54,778 nt of DNA from Deltaproteobacteria bacterium (GCA_021737425.1 JAIPDZ010000002.1:1-54778), one strand, 5' to 3'. Counted from the first letter of the stretch, positions 8,781 to 17,276 are shown. Notes: a model not told the origin generated them from the sequence alone. Made by a program: numbers and translations.

Positions 8781-9290
8781 ATGGGGCCTAATAAGAGATT
8801 GATCGGCGTGGTCATGGGAAGTGCTTCTGATTTTGAGGTGATGAAGGGGTGTACGGTCCTCCTGGATGGTCTCAACATACCCTATGAGGTGAAGGTGTTA
8901 TCCGCCCACAGGACCCCGGAGCAGGCCAGGATATATGCCACCGGCGCCATGGATCAGGGCATTGAGGTCCTCATTGCCGGTGCTGGATGGGCAGCCCACC
9001 TGGCCGGCTTTCTGGCCGCCCACACCACCCTCCCGGTCATCGGCATCCCCATTGATTCATCCCCGCTGAACGGAATGGACGCCCTGCTTTCCACCGTACA
9101 GATGCCCCCGGGTATTCCGGTGGCCACGGTCTCTGTGGGCAAAGGCGGGGCCAAAAACGCCGCGGTCTTGGCCGCTCAAATCTTGGCCTTGAAACATCCC
9201 GAGGTGTCAAAGGCCGTACGCAGATACCGAAGCGAACTTACCCAAGAGGCCGCTTCCAAAGTGGACTCCTGGTATCAATCAGGGCAGTAA
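8781..9290 (+). CDS. purE: N5-carboxyaminoimidazole ribonucleotide mutase
   Basis: Class I PurE, which moves the carboxyl group of N5-CAIR to C4 in purine synthesis (or carboxylates AIR directly in class II). Motifs are complete: GSASD (13-17), SAHRTP (41-46), [10 protein letters not shown] (67-76) and the [17 protein letters not shown] block (93-109). Length is 169 residues, normal. GGAGGAGAGG sits directly before the ATG. purK is not adjacent, so either it lies elsewhere or the enzyme works as an AIR carboxylase. The tsaC-like gene follows after 2 bases. Confidence 0.96.
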   Translation: MGPNKRLIGVVMGSASDFEVMKGCTVLLDGLNIPYEVKVLSAHRTPEQARIYATGAMDQGIEVLIAGAGWAAHLAGFLAAHTTLPVIGIPIDSSPLNGMDALLSTVQMPPGIPVATVSVGKGGAKNAAVLAAQILALKHPEVSKAVRRYRSELTQEAASKVDSWYQSGQ

Positions 9291-9292
9291 CC

Positions 9293-9928
9293 TTGGTGAG
9301 ACTCAGTCTGGAATCCGGTTTTGAACTTCCGGTCCAAAAGGCCGGGAAGATCCTCTTGTCCGGAGGCCTGGTGGCCTGCCCCACGGAATCCGTTTATGCC
9401 ATTGCCGCGGATGCCACCAATGAGACGGCGGTTCAGAGGGTCTTCACCCTGAAACAGAGAAAACCCGACCGTCCCATTCTGATCCTGATCCCTTCCCTGC
9501 AGGCACTCAACCGGTATGTGGCAGAGATTCCGCCCGTAGCCCGGCCTTTGATGAATCGATTCTGGCCCGGGGGCCTGACATTGATATTTGAAGCCGGACC
9601 CCGAATCTCGCCCCTGTTGACCGCAGGAACCGGCAAAATCGGGGTCCGGCTCTCCAGCCACCCCGTTGCCACCGCCTTGGCCAGGGAAATCCAAAGGCCG
9701 ATCACCGGCACCAGTGCCAATATTTCAGACACGCCGCCGTGCCGGGATCCCGAGGAGATCCTACGGGTATTCGGAAAAGGGATCGATCTGCTCTTGGATG
9801 GGGGGCGTTTACAGAGCGGCAGCCTCTCCACCGTCCTGGACATTACCACAGAGCCGCCACAGATACTGAGACAGGGGGCCATTGAAGACCCCTCCAACGA
9901 GCTGCAGGGAATGCGCTCGCCTTGTTAA
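9293..9928 (+). CDS. tsaC: Threonylcarbamoyl-AMP synthase family (Sua5/YrdC), paralogue 1
   Basis: YrdC-fold protein that makes threonylcarbamoyl-AMP for the t6A37 modification of ANN-decoding tRNAs. The signature is visible: ACPTESVYAIAADA, a K-x-R segment (LKQRKPDRP), NRFWPGGLTLIFE, GVRLSSHP and GTSANIS. Length 211 matches the single-domain TsaC type without a Sua5 C-terminal domain. The frame opens TTG-GTG right after purE; GTG at 9296 is equally possible. A second member of the fold is encoded at 31540-32169, and this one, with an intact TSANIS motif, is the better TsaC candidate. The stop codon lies inside a perfect cruciform-like palindrome. Confidence 0.88.
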   Translation: MVRLSLESGFELPVQKAGKILLSGGLVACPTESVYAIAADATNETAVQRVFTLKQRKPDRPILILIPSLQALNRYVAEIPPVARPLMNRFWPGGLTLIFEAGPRISPLLTAGTGKIGVRLSSHPVATALAREIQRPITGTSANISDTPPCRDPEEILRVFGKGIDLLLDGGRLQSGSLSTVLDITTEPPQILRQGAIEDPSNELQGMRSPC

Positions 9929-9968
9929 ACCCTCCACAGGAGGGCCGCAAAGCGGCGTTTAACAGGGC
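9919..9968 (+). repeat. Three-way-junction palindrome at the tsaC stop
   Basis: TGTTAAAC (9923-9930) pairs with GTTTAACA (9957-9964), and the closing stem can be extended by 4 pairs (one G-T) to 9919/9968. Inside it, with no unpaired junction base, lie two hairpins: CCTCC-aca-GGAGG (9931-9943) and GCCGC-aaa-GCGGC (9944-9956). There is no T-run after it, so it is not a standard terminator. The tsaC stop codon (9926-9928) lies within the outer stem. Confidence 0.75.
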
Positions 9969-10012
9969 TCGCTGAGCATTTTGAAAAACACCACCTGAGA
10001 CAAGGAGCATAC

Positions 10013-10945
10013 ATGAGTCCGTCCGCACACCACGACCCGGAGATAAAGGAGCAGATCAGGGGGCTCCTTAAAAACCGCAATGCAATCCTTTTGGCCCATA
10101 ATTATCAACGTCCGGAAATTCAAGATATTGCAGACCTTTGCGGTGACTCCCTTGAGCTTTCTATGAAGGCTTCACAGACCGAAGCAGAGGTCATTGTCTT
10201 CTGTGGCGTCAATTTCATGGCCGAAACCGCATCGATCCTGTGCCCGGATAAGACCGTTCTCCTCCCGGTGGCGGGTGCCGGATGTCCCATGGCGGATATG
10301 ATCACCGCCCGGGCCCTACGGGAAAAAAGGAAAGAGATCCCCGATGCCTACGTCATCAGTTATGTCAATACCACTGCGGAGGTCAAGGCCGAAAGCGATA
10401 TATGCTGCACCTCGGCCAATGTGATCCAGGTGGTCAACGCCGTGGACCCCCACACCCGAATCCTCATGACGCCGGACAAAAACCTGGCCCAATACGCGGC
10501 CCATCATACCGAGAGGGACATTACCTGGTGGGAGGGATACTGCCCGGTTCACAACAATCTTACAACAAAACAGGTGGAACGGGTCAAAAAGGAACATCCC
10601 GAGGCCCCATTCGTGGCCCATCCGGAATGCCCCCCTTCGGTTCTGGAACTGGCTGATGCCGTGAAAAGCACTTCGGGGATGCTCTCCTATGTCCAACAAT
10701 CAGAGAAATCCGCCTTTATCATCGGTACCGAGACCGGCATCCTTTATCCCCTTGAAAAGGCGAATCCTGGCAAGCGGTTTATCCCCGCAGATCCAGGGAT
10801 GGTCTGTGCAGATATGAAAAAGACCCGGTTGCCGCATATCCTCGCTGCCCTGGAGACCCTGCAGCCTGAGATACGCGTGCCAGATGAAATCGGGATCAGG
10901 GCCAAGTCTGCGGTGGAAAAGATGCTGGCGGTTCCCATCAAGTGA
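10013..10945 (+). CDS. nadA: Quinolinate synthase
   Basis: [4Fe-4S] enzyme that condenses iminoaspartate with dihydroxyacetone phosphate to quinolinate, the precursor of NAD. The three cluster cysteines are well placed at C91 (GAGCPMAD), C177 (GYCPVH) and C265 (GMVCADM), with the spacing of about 87 residues seen in short NadA enzymes. The substrate motif AHNYQRPE-IQDIADLCGDSL is at 28-46. Length 310 fits the archaeal/Thermotoga-type class. AAGGAG precedes the ATG by 6 bases. nadC is in this window too (48167) but far away; nadB was not seen. Confidence 0.95.
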   Translation: MSPSAHHDPEIKEQIRGLLKNRNAILLAHNYQRPEIQDIADLCGDSLELSMKASQTEAEVIVFCGVNFMAETASILCPDKTVLLPVAGAGCPMADMITARALREKRKEIPDAYVISYVNTTAEVKAESDICCTSANVIQVVNAVDPHTRILMTPDKNLAQYAAHHTERDITWWEGYCPVHNNLTTKQVERVKKEHPEAPFVAHPECPPSVLELADAVKSTSGMLSYVQQSEKSAFIIGTETGILYPLEKANPGKRFIPADPGMVCADMKKTRLPHILAALETLQPEIRVPDEIGIRAKSAVEKMLAVPIK

Positions 10946-10972
10946 ATACCACCCTTCATCCGTAAAGATCCC

Positions 10973-12670
10973 ATGAACCGAGCCCCCAAGGTCAAATCAA
11001 ACCTGGAATACCTGAGAAAGCTCTTTATCATGCCCGACTCCCCGGACAAGTTTATCGAGTTCGGGCACGAACTTCTGGAGATGATCCACGATTTTTTCAA
11101 AGAAAAGGGGGGCATTCACAGCAGCATCACCCTCCCTGAGCTGAATTACATCTTTGATAAGACCGCCATACCGGATGAGCCCCACCTCATTAAGGACGTG
11201 CTGAGCGAGATCAAGACCAAGATCATCGCCCATTCGGTCAAAGTGGGGAACCCGTATTATATCGGGCACATGATCAGTGCCATCCCCTATTTCATGATCC
11301 TGCTGGAGATGATCACGGCCGCCTTGAACCAGAATCAGGTCAAGATCGAAACGGCCAAGGCCTCCAGCTTTGTAGAACGGGAGCTGGTGGCCTGGCTTCA
11401 TCGGCTCATCTATGAAAAGCCGGAACAATACTACCGGAAAAATATTCAGAACCCCCAGGTGGCCATCGGCAATGTCACGGCAGACGGGACTCTCGCCAAT
11501 CTGACTGCACTACTGGTGGCGAGGGAAAAGGCGTTTCCGGCCCAAAAGAACTTTCCGGGGGCGCGGACCGCGGGCATGGCCCGGGCCCTGGCCCACTACG
11601 GCTATGCCCGGGGGGTGGTCATCGTCTCCACCCGGGGGCATTATTCCATCAAGAAGGCCGGAAATCTTCTCGGCATCGGAGAGGAAAACATCCTGAGTAT
11701 CCCTGTGGATAAACACAACCGCATGGATCTGGGAAAACTGGACCGAAGGTTGAAAACACTGGAGAAGGGGGATGACGCCGGGACCAAGCTGATCGCCGTC
11801 GTCGGGATCGCCGGCACCACCGAAACCGGGAACGTGGACAATCTAAAGGCCCTGGCTGAAATCGCCCGTGAAACCGGGGCCCACTTTCACGTGGATGCCT
11901 GCTGGGGGGGATCCGCCATGCTGGTGGACGAATACCGTCCGCTCTTTAAGGGCATCGAGCAGGCCGATTCGGTCTCCATTGACGCCCACAAACTCCTTTA
12001 CTGCCCCATGTCCATGGGCATCATTTTGATGCAGAACGAAAGGGATCTCAATCTGATTCGCCATTCCTCCCAATACATCATCAGGAAAAACTCGGTGGAT
12101 ACCGGACGATTCACCATTGAAGGATCACGCCCCTTTGCCGCCCTCAAGCCCTGGGCGGCCTTAAAGATCATCGGCAGGGAAGGATACGGACTTCTTCTAA
12201 AGCAGGCCAAAAAATCGACCACCACCCTCCAAACCCTGATCGACGGGTGCGGCAATTTCGAGACGTTGAACCTACCTGAATTGTTTATCCTCAATTATCG
12301 TTTCATACCCGAAACCGTAAGACAAAAAATCACCTTCCTGCAAAACCGAACCGGGTCTGCGAGCGCCGAAATAAGCCCGAAACGACGGGAACAACAGATC
12401 AGAAAGGTGAACCACCTGATCAACGGACTCAACATCAAACTCCACAAGGCCCTCAGGCGGGACGATACCTCGTTCGTCTCCAGGACCACCCTGGAATCCA
12501 CCCGCTACCGGCCCCAGCGCATCGTGGTGCTACGGGCGGTGGTGGTTAACCCGCTCACCAATGCCCAGATCCTGGAGGAGATCGTGGACACCCAAAACCG
12601 TATTGGATTGGAGATCTGGGAGGAATTCAAGCCGGTATACAAGCGGATCTGTGAGGAATATCAACTGTGA
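10973..12670 (+). CDS. PLP-dependent group II decarboxylase, PanP/glutamate decarboxylase-like
   Basis: Fold-type I pyridoxal-phosphate decarboxylase of 565 residues. The PLP lysine is K340 in SIDAHKLLYCP, the ring-stacking and Asp region is HVDACWGGSA (306-315), and a TADGTLANLTAL segment at 169-180 binds the phosphate. The size, the N-terminal helical domain and the long C-terminal part resemble the PanP aspartate 1-decarboxylases of Vibrio more than GadB (466 residues); that would give beta-alanine for coenzyme A in a genome that lacks PanD. The substrate assignment is inference. It starts 27 bases after nadA; both use aspartate-derived carbon. The ribosome binding site is weak. Confidence 0.75.
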   Translation: MNRAPKVKSNLEYLRKLFIMPDSPDKFIEFGHELLEMIHDFFKEKGGIHSSITLPELNYIFDKTAIPDEPHLIKDVLSEIKTKIIAHSVKVGNPYYIGHMISAIPYFMILLEMITAALNQNQVKIETAKASSFVERELVAWLHRLIYEKPEQYYRKNIQNPQVAIGNVTADGTLANLTALLVAREKAFPAQKNFPGARTAGMARALAHYGYARGVVIVSTRGHYSIKKAGNLLGIGEENILSIPVDKHNRMDLGKLDRRLKTLEKGDDAGTKLIAVVGIAGTTETGNVDNLKALAEIARETGAHFHVDACWGGSAMLVDEYRPLFKGIEQADSVSIDAHKLLYCPMSMGIILMQNERDLNLIRHSSQYIIRKNSVDTGRFTIEGSRPFAALKPWAALKIIGREGYGLLLKQAKKSTTTLQTLIDGCGNFETLNLPELFILNYRFIPETVRQKITFLQNRTGSASAEISPKRREQQIRKVNHLINGLNIKLHKALRRDDTSFVSRTTLESTRYRPQRIVVLRAVVVNPLTNAQILEEIVDTQNRIGLEIWEEFKPVYKRICEEYQL

Positions 12671-12708
12671 CAGGGGTTCACCAGGGTGTGGATGCCCTGG
12701 AGAGATTT

Positions 12709-13317
12709 TCAGGACATAAAATCAAACATCCTTCTGATTACCGGCAGCTGACGGGGCGTCCTGAGACGCGCAGATACGATGACGGCCTCCACCTCTGAGA
12801 CGGCCTTTTCCAAATCATCGTTGATCACCATATAATCATACCTTTTACACTGCCTGATTTCCTCTGCGGCCTGTGCCAACCGGGTCTGCATGGCGGTCTC
12901 CCCGTCTGCATCCCGGGCCCGCAACCGCGCTTCCAGCACTTTCAGGGAAGGGGGAATCAAAAAGATCAACACGCTTTCCCTGAACCGGTGCTTGATATTG
13001 CTGCCGCCCCGGGTATCCACATCCACCAGCACATCCCTTCCAGCAAAGATCTGATGTCTGAGGCCTTCAACCGAGGTCCCGTAAAGATTTCCATAGACCT
13101 CGGCCCATTCCACAAAGGCCCCTTTATCCGCCATCTGCTGGAAGGTGTTGCGGTCCACAAAGAAATAGTCCACCCCTTGGGTTTCCCCGGGCCTGGGCGC
13201 TCGGCTGGTATGAGAAATACAATAGCCAAGACCTTCCACCCGTTGCCTCAGGGCCTCAACGATAGTGGATTTCCCCCCTCCGGACGGTGCGGAGATAACG
13301 AACACCCCCCCCTGCAT
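12709..13317 (-). CDS. gmk: Guanylate kinase
   Basis: Phosphorylates GMP to GDP with ATP. The P-loop is SAPSGGGKST (9-18), followed by the GMP-binding SHTSRAPRPGE and YFFVDRNTF blocks and a lid around DADGETAMQTRLAQA. Length 202 is normal. It is the last gene of a yicC-remA-gmk run, with only 2 bases between the remA stop and the gmk ATG. The usual next gene, rpoZ, is absent; the end is convergent with the decarboxylase gene, 38 bases away. Confidence 0.95.
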   Translation of the reverse strand: MQGGVFVISAPSGGGKSTIVEALRQRVEGLGYCISHTSRAPRPGETQGVDYFFVDRNTFQQMADKGAFVEWAEVYGNLYGTSVEGLRHQIFAGRDVLVDVDTRGGSNIKHRFRESVLIFLIPPSLKVLEARLRARDADGETAMQTRLAQAAEEIRQCKRYDYMVINDDLEKAVSEVEAVIVSARLRTPRQLPVIRRMFDFMS

Positions 13318-13319
13318 GA

Positions 13320-13592
13320 CTATTCCTCCAGGTCCTCCATGTGCAGCGTCCCTTCCGGATTGAACCGCTGGGCAATGGTTTCGGACTGGATGGCCGAGAG
13401 GATCACATGATTACTGTCCGTAATGAGCACGGACCGGGTGCGCCTTCCCTGGGTAGCATCGATCAATCGTTTTTCGTCACGCGCCTCGTCCCGCAACCGC
13501 TTGGTGGGGGCAGCCCCCGGCGAAATAATGGCGATCACCCGTCTGGAGACCACTGAATTTCCAAAACCGATATTGACAAGCTTTGGACTCAT
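13320..13592 (-). CDS. RemA-like regulatory protein (DUF370)
   Basis: A 90-residue DUF370 protein. Recognisable features are the N-terminal [29 protein letters not shown] in the middle and a [14 protein letters not shown] block. In Bacillus, RemA is a ring-forming DNA-binding activator of matrix genes; in Gram-negative bacteria the family sits between yicC and gmk with unproven function. The ATG at 13592 has AAGGAGAG 6 bases upstream; a longer frame to 13640 includes no better start. Its place in the operon is the classical one. Confidence 0.9.
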   Translation of the reverse strand: MSPKLVNIGFGNSVVSRRVIAIISPGAAPTKRLRDEARDEKRLIDATQGRRTRSVLITDSNHVILSAIQSETIAQRFNPEGTLHMEDLEE

Positions 13593-13684
13593 AAGACACT
13601 CTCCTTTCACCCCATGATGAGACCTTTGAAAAATGTTCACTTTTGGTCGATCTCGGCGTCAGACCAATGAGGGCGAAAAATCGG

Positions 13685-14566
13685 TTATTCCACATTCTGG
13701 ACCTGTTCTCGTAATTTCTCCAGCTCCGCCTTCATTTCCACCCCCATCCTGGAAATCACCGCATCGGATCCCTTGGCGCTCAGGGTATTCACCTCCCTGT
13801 TCATCTCCTGGATCAGGAAATCGAGTCTCCGGCCCACTGCATCGTCCACCCCAAGATAGGTCTCGAATTGCTGGATATGGCTCCTGAGCCGGACCATTTC
13901 TTCAGTAATGTCGGAACGGTCCGCATAAACAGCCACCTCCTGGGCCAACCGGGCCTCGTCCGCGCTCATCCCGTTCAACATCTTCTCCATATTGCCCTCA
14001 AGCCGTTTTCGATAGGCCTCCATCACCACTGGAATACGATCATGGATTTGATCCACATATCGAGAGAACCGATTGAGTCTTTTTATGAAATCGTCCTCCA
14101 TTGCATCTCCCTCTCTGATCCGCATTTCATCAAGGGAATCGAGTCCCATACTGAGACTCCTGCACACACCTGACCGGGCCTGATCCAAGTCAACGGTTTG
14201 CGGTTTGAGAGATATCACATCCTTCATCTGAAAAAGGGTGTCCAAACGAAGCTCTGGCTCCATGGACCAGCGATCCGCCAACCGTCTGGCGATATCCATG
14301 TACGCATCCACCAGGGGTTCATTGAGCTCAAGTTCAAAGGCGGGTGCGTCCCCGCCCTTTTCCATCTGGATGGATACTTCCACCCGGCCCCTTCTCACCC
14401 TGGAGATGACCAGGGTTCTGATATGGTCTTCCAAGGGCTGAAGGGCCTTGGGGATCCTGACAACGATATCCCGGTGGCGATTGTTTACCGACCGGATTTC
14501 CGAGATAAACTGGGTATCTCCTTCCCGGATCTCACCCCGGCCGTAAGCCGTCATGCTCTTAATCAA
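13685..14566 (-). CDS. yicC: YicC-family endoribonuclease
   Basis: YicC proteins are helical hexameric endoribonucleases implicated in sRNA decay. The N-terminal MIKSMTAYGRGE and the C-terminal half (DFLIQEMNREVNTLSAKGSD, DUF1732) are the two family hallmarks. Length 293 is typical. The start is TTG at 14566, 6 bases after AAAGGA, and it overlaps the end of the DUF4416 gene by 8 bases, so translation is probably coupled. An ATG four codons later would drop the conserved MIKS start. Confidence 0.93.
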   Translation of the reverse strand: MIKSMTAYGRGEIREGDTQFISEIRSVNNRHRDIVVRIPKALQPLEDHIRTLVISRVRRGRVEVSIQMEKGGDAPAFELELNEPLVDAYMDIARRLADRWSMEPELRLDTLFQMKDVISLKPQTVDLDQARSGVCRSLSMGLDSLDEMRIREGDAMEDDFIKRLNRFSRYVDQIHDRIPVVMEAYRKRLEGNMEKMLNGMSADEARLAQEVAVYADRSDITEEMVRLRSHIQQFETYLGVDDAVGRRLDFLIQEMNREVNTLSAKGSDAVISRMGVEMKAELEKLREQVQNVE

Positions 14567-15098
14567 TCCGTTTCCTTTCCCTCAGTTGCTCCCGATAGGC
14601 GGCTCTGATGTCATTGAAGTATTGAACCATCTCAGGATCGGCATAATCCCTGTAGGTCCATTCCAGGGATCTGTAGGACCCTTTCACAAATATCAGGGTA
14701 AGATCCGCATAGATCCCCTGTCCCAGGTATATGCGGTGGATATAATTTTTCCCCGTGGCCAGGACCAGCCGCTCAGCAGAGATAATCCCGGGATCGATAT
14801 TGATCCGCCGCTTTCCATCTTCCGCATATTCGGCCTCAATGCGGTTGGTGGTGAGCTTTATCTCCACCAGGCCTTCAGGCGGTACCAGCCGTTTGAAAGA
14901 GACAAAGCGCCTGTGAAGCGGCCATCCCATTTCCCTGGCATAATAGGGGGTCCGGTCAAAAAAAAGCTCGGGGCTCTCCCACTCCACAGGCCCGTAGATC
15001 TCCTTGAGCCGCTCAATGGCCTGGTCGATACATGGCCTTTCAGGGGAAAACAGGCTGGAGATCAGCTTCACCTCATCCGGGGGGGTAGGCTCGCTCAT
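14559..15098 (-). CDS. DUF4416 protein
   Basis: A 179-residue protein of the DUF4416 family, without known function and common in desulfobacteria. Recognisable blocks are LISSLFSPE near the N-terminus, ELFFDRTPYYAREMG, RRFVSFKRLVPPEGL, KRRINIDPGIISAERLVLATGKNY and IYADLTLIF. The many aromatic residues and paired beta strands suggest a compact enzyme-like fold, but no catalytic motif is known. Overlaps hldE kinase by 4 bases (ATGA) and yicC by 8 bases, so it is firmly embedded in this operon. Confidence 0.85.
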   Translation of the reverse strand: MSEPTPPDEVKLISSLFSPERPCIDQAIERLKEIYGPVEWESPELFFDRTPYYAREMGWPLHRRFVSFKRLVPPEGLVEIKLTTNRIEAEYAEDGKRRINIDPGIISAERLVLATGKNYIHRIYLGQGIYADLTLIFVKGSYRSLEWTYRDYADPEMVQYFNDIRAAYREQLRERKRID

Positions 15099-16138
15099 GG
15101 GGTAATGGCCTTTTTCAATGCCGCCGCATCCACCGCAGATGTCCCCACCTCGCCCACCACGATCCCTGCTGCAAAATTGGACAGGATGGCCGCTGATTTC
15201 AGATCCAGACCCGCAGCCAGCCCCAGGGAGATGGTCCCGATGACCGTATCCCCGGCCCCGGTGACATCAAAGACCCGCTTGGCCACAGTGGGGATATGGG
15301 TAACCTCCCCCCCCTTTTCAAAAAGCGTCATCCCCTCCTCACCCTGGGTGATCAGCACGGAACGGCAGTTAAGGTCGTGGAGCATCCGGGTCCCTGCACG
15401 CAGGAGACTCTCCTCGTCCGTGATTTCAAACCCGCAGTACACACCGGCCTCGTAATGGTTGGGGGTGATCACGTCCACCCCCTGGTAGTACTGGAAGTTG
15501 CCGACCTTGGGATCAACAGAGATGATCACTGGCGTACCGGCCTTTGAACGGACCAGGCGGTTGAGGCCGGTCATCAACGGATCGGAGATCACCCCTTTGC
15601 CGTAATCAGAAATGACAATCGCATCCATTTTATCTATATTTTGGTTAATAAACCCGAGGAGTTGATCCACACTTTCCGCCTCAATGCGCCTCAGGGTTTC
15701 CCGATCAAACCGCACCACCTGCTGGTGGTGGGCCACCACCCGGGTCTTGATACTGGTGGGCCTTTCCCTTTCCCTTACCACCCCGTCCACCCTGAGCCCC
15801 ATTCTCCGAAGCTCTGATACGATCTGATCCCCGGCCCTGTCATTGCCCACCACCCCGCACAGCACCGGCACGGCGCCTAAACTCGCCATGTTTCGAATGA
15901 CATTGGCCGCTCCCCCCAGCATTCGGGTCTCCCGGTTCACATTGACCACCGGGACCGGGGCCTCGGGAGAGATCCGCGATACGACGCCCCACATAAACTC
16001 GTCCATAATAACGTCGCCCACCACGAACACCCGTGCCCGGGTAAATTGGTCCACATAGGATTTCAAGGTATCGGCTGAATAATAGTTTCCGTTAATCTCG
16101 GCCATGTCCGCGGTCCATACCTTTTCCACATTTTCCAT
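15095..16138 (-). CDS. D-glycero-beta-D-manno-heptose-7-phosphate kinase (single domain)
   Basis: PfkB-family sugar kinase matching the first domain of E. coli HldE (RfaE), which phosphorylates heptose-7-phosphate for LPS inner core. Diagnostic segments are VVGDVIMDEFMWG, RISPEAPVPVV, the GGAANVIRNMASLGA glycine motif, DPKVGNFQYYQGVDVITPNHYEA (cut here: DPK...NFQ...TPN) and the anion-hole VTGAGDTVIG near the C-terminus. The nucleotidyltransferase domain of HldE is missing, so HldC must be separate. Start is uncertain: ATG at 16138 or 16105, neither with a clear ribosome binding site; the frame is open to 16171. Confidence 0.87.
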   Translation of the reverse strand: MENVEKVWTADMAEINGNYYSADTLKSYVDQFTRARVFVVGDVIMDEFMWGVVSRISPEAPVPVVNVNRETRMLGGAANVIRNMASLGAVPVLCGVVGNDRAGDQIVSELRRMGLRVDGVVRERERPTSIKTRVVAHHQQVVRFDRETLRRIEAESVDQLLGFINQNIDKMDAIVISDYGKGVISDPLMTGLNRLVRSKAGTPVIISVDPKVGNFQYYQGVDVITPNHYEAGVYCGFEITDEESLLRAGTRMLHDLNCRSVLITQGEEGMTLFEKGGEVTHIPTVAKRVFDVTGAGDTVIGTISLGLAAGLDLKSAAILSNFAAGIVVGEVGTSAVDAAALKKAITP

Positions 16139-16226
16139 TATGAGTGGTCGGGAAGGCCTATATAACACCATGCACCCTGGTTGTAAACAGGATATTGAGG
16201 CGGGTGAAGCTCGCTCAACGGTTGAC

Positions 16227-16255
16227 TTGACTTTTCAGTCCAGCTCTTTTAATAA
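16227..16255 (+). promoter_or_regulatory. Possible sigma-70 promoter upstream of the trkH remnant
   Basis: TTGACT (16227-16232) and TAATAA (16250-16255) are separated by 17 bases and point towards the decayed trkH start at 16298. It may be a relict promoter. Similar wording (TTGACTTTTCA-TCCA) occurs at 21331. Confidence 0.3.
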
Positions 16256-16297
16256 GCGCTTGAAGAAGCTTGTCACCGTCAGACTGGGATTTTTTTG

Positions 16298-16461
16298 ATG
16301 CATCTTCCGATCGTACTGCGATTTATCGCCATTTTATCCTTTTTCTGGGATGTTCCATGAGCGGACCGCTTTTGGCCTCCTTTCTTTTCCATGACGGCAC
16401 TACCCGGGCCATTCTCATCTCCATGGCCATAGCCATCCTGACCACCACCGGGTTCGTGACC
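16298..16461 (+). pseudogene. Frameshifted N-terminal remnant of a TrkH-type potassium transporter
   Basis: Starting at ATG 16298, the frame reads MHLPIVLRFIAIL and then shifts; from about 16338 the adjacent frame continues FLGCSMSGPLLASFLFHDGT, then an Ala/Ile-rich segment to GFV. Joined, this matches the first transmembrane hairpin of TrkH (start MxxxxVLRxxGxLL, then LGxxMLLPLLVSLxxxDG). A single-base shift in the T-rich stretch breaks it, and everything after about 55 codons is lost: the opposite-strand rpe gene ends at 16508. I see no other part of trkH in the window. Confidence 0.5.
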
Positions 16462-16507
16462 GCCGATTATGACCGCTGGCCCGCCCTGTCCAGACTTCGG
16501 GCCCCCC
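16462..16507. other. Rest of the gap between rpe and hldE kinase
   Basis: Together with 16139-16297 this forms a gap of about 370 bases in an otherwise tightly packed minus-strand operon. Apart from the trkH remnant and the possible promoter I see nothing in it. The gap suggests that a trkH gene once lay here and was deleted. Confidence 0.4.
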
Positions 16508-17161
16508 TCACCCCATCTCTCCCCGCATCACACCAATGGTCTCTTGGTAGTCCTCGCTGTAATAGATGGCGGAGCCGGCCACAAATACGTCAGCGCCCGC
16601 AGACGACACCATCTTTATATTCTTTTCACTGATGCCTCCGTCCACCGCGATCTCGGTGTTCAGTTCCAATTCGGTGATCCGCTTTCTCAGGGCCTCTATC
16701 TTGGGAACCACCGCTTGAATAAAGGTCTGCCCTTCAAAACCGGGATTTACGGTCATCAACAGGACCATGTCCAAATCCCTCAACACATAGTCCAGGGCAC
16801 TCAGGCCCGTGGCCGGATTCAGGGCCACACCGGCCCGGATTCCCCGATCCCTGATTCGCTGGATGGTCCGGTGAAGATGGGTTACCGCCTCTGCATGGAC
16901 CGTAAGAATGGAGGCCCCTGCCTCCACGAATGCGTCGATAAACAGATCCGGATCAGAGATCATCAGGTGAACGTCGAGCGGCAGGCCGGTGACCCTGCGT
17001 GCGGCCTTCACAATCATGGGACCGATGGTGATATTGGGGACAAAGTGACCGTCCATCACGTCCACATGGATGTAATCCGCCCCCCCCTTTTCCACTGCCT
17101 GAATCTCCTCACCCAACCGGGTGAAATCCGCGGACAATATTGACGGTGCTATTTTTCCCAT
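16508..17161 (-). CDS. rpe: Ribulose-phosphate 3-epimerase
   Basis: Interconverts ribulose-5-phosphate and xylulose-5-phosphate in the pentose phosphate pathway. A TIM barrel with IAPSILSADF at the start, HVDVMDGHFVPNITIG (metal His/Asp), VHLMI, LLMTVNPGFEGQ, and the phosphate-binding EIAVDGGI and VAGSAIY. Length 217 residues from ATG 17161, which has AGGAGA about 10 bases upstream; the longer frame to 17197 is not needed. It follows rsmB on the same strand after a 258-base gap holding a dispersed repeat. Confidence 0.95.
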   Translation of the reverse strand: MGKIAPSILSADFTRLGEEIQAVEKGGADYIHVDVMDGHFVPNITIGPMIVKAARRVTGLPLDVHLMISDPDLFIDAFVEAGASILTVHAEAVTHLHRTIQRIRDRGIRAGVALNPATGLSALDYVLRDLDMVLLMTVNPGFEGQTFIQAVVPKIEALRKRITELELNTEIAVDGGISEKNIKMVSSAGADVFVAGSAIYYSEDYQETIGVMRGEMG

Positions 17162-17276
17162 GCTTTCTCCTCTCCTGGGGTTTTTGTTTGTGGGCATTAG
17201 ATTCTTAGATTGAAACTTCTATGCAAAAAGCGAAGATGTTTTATTGAGGGTAACGCCTTTGAATCATTAGCGATAA

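Noticed and set aside
9919-9968. Integron attC site at the tsaC palindrome
   Set aside because: GTTAAAC and GTTTAAC are present but in the reverse order from attC (inverse core should come first), and there is no integrase or cassette array.
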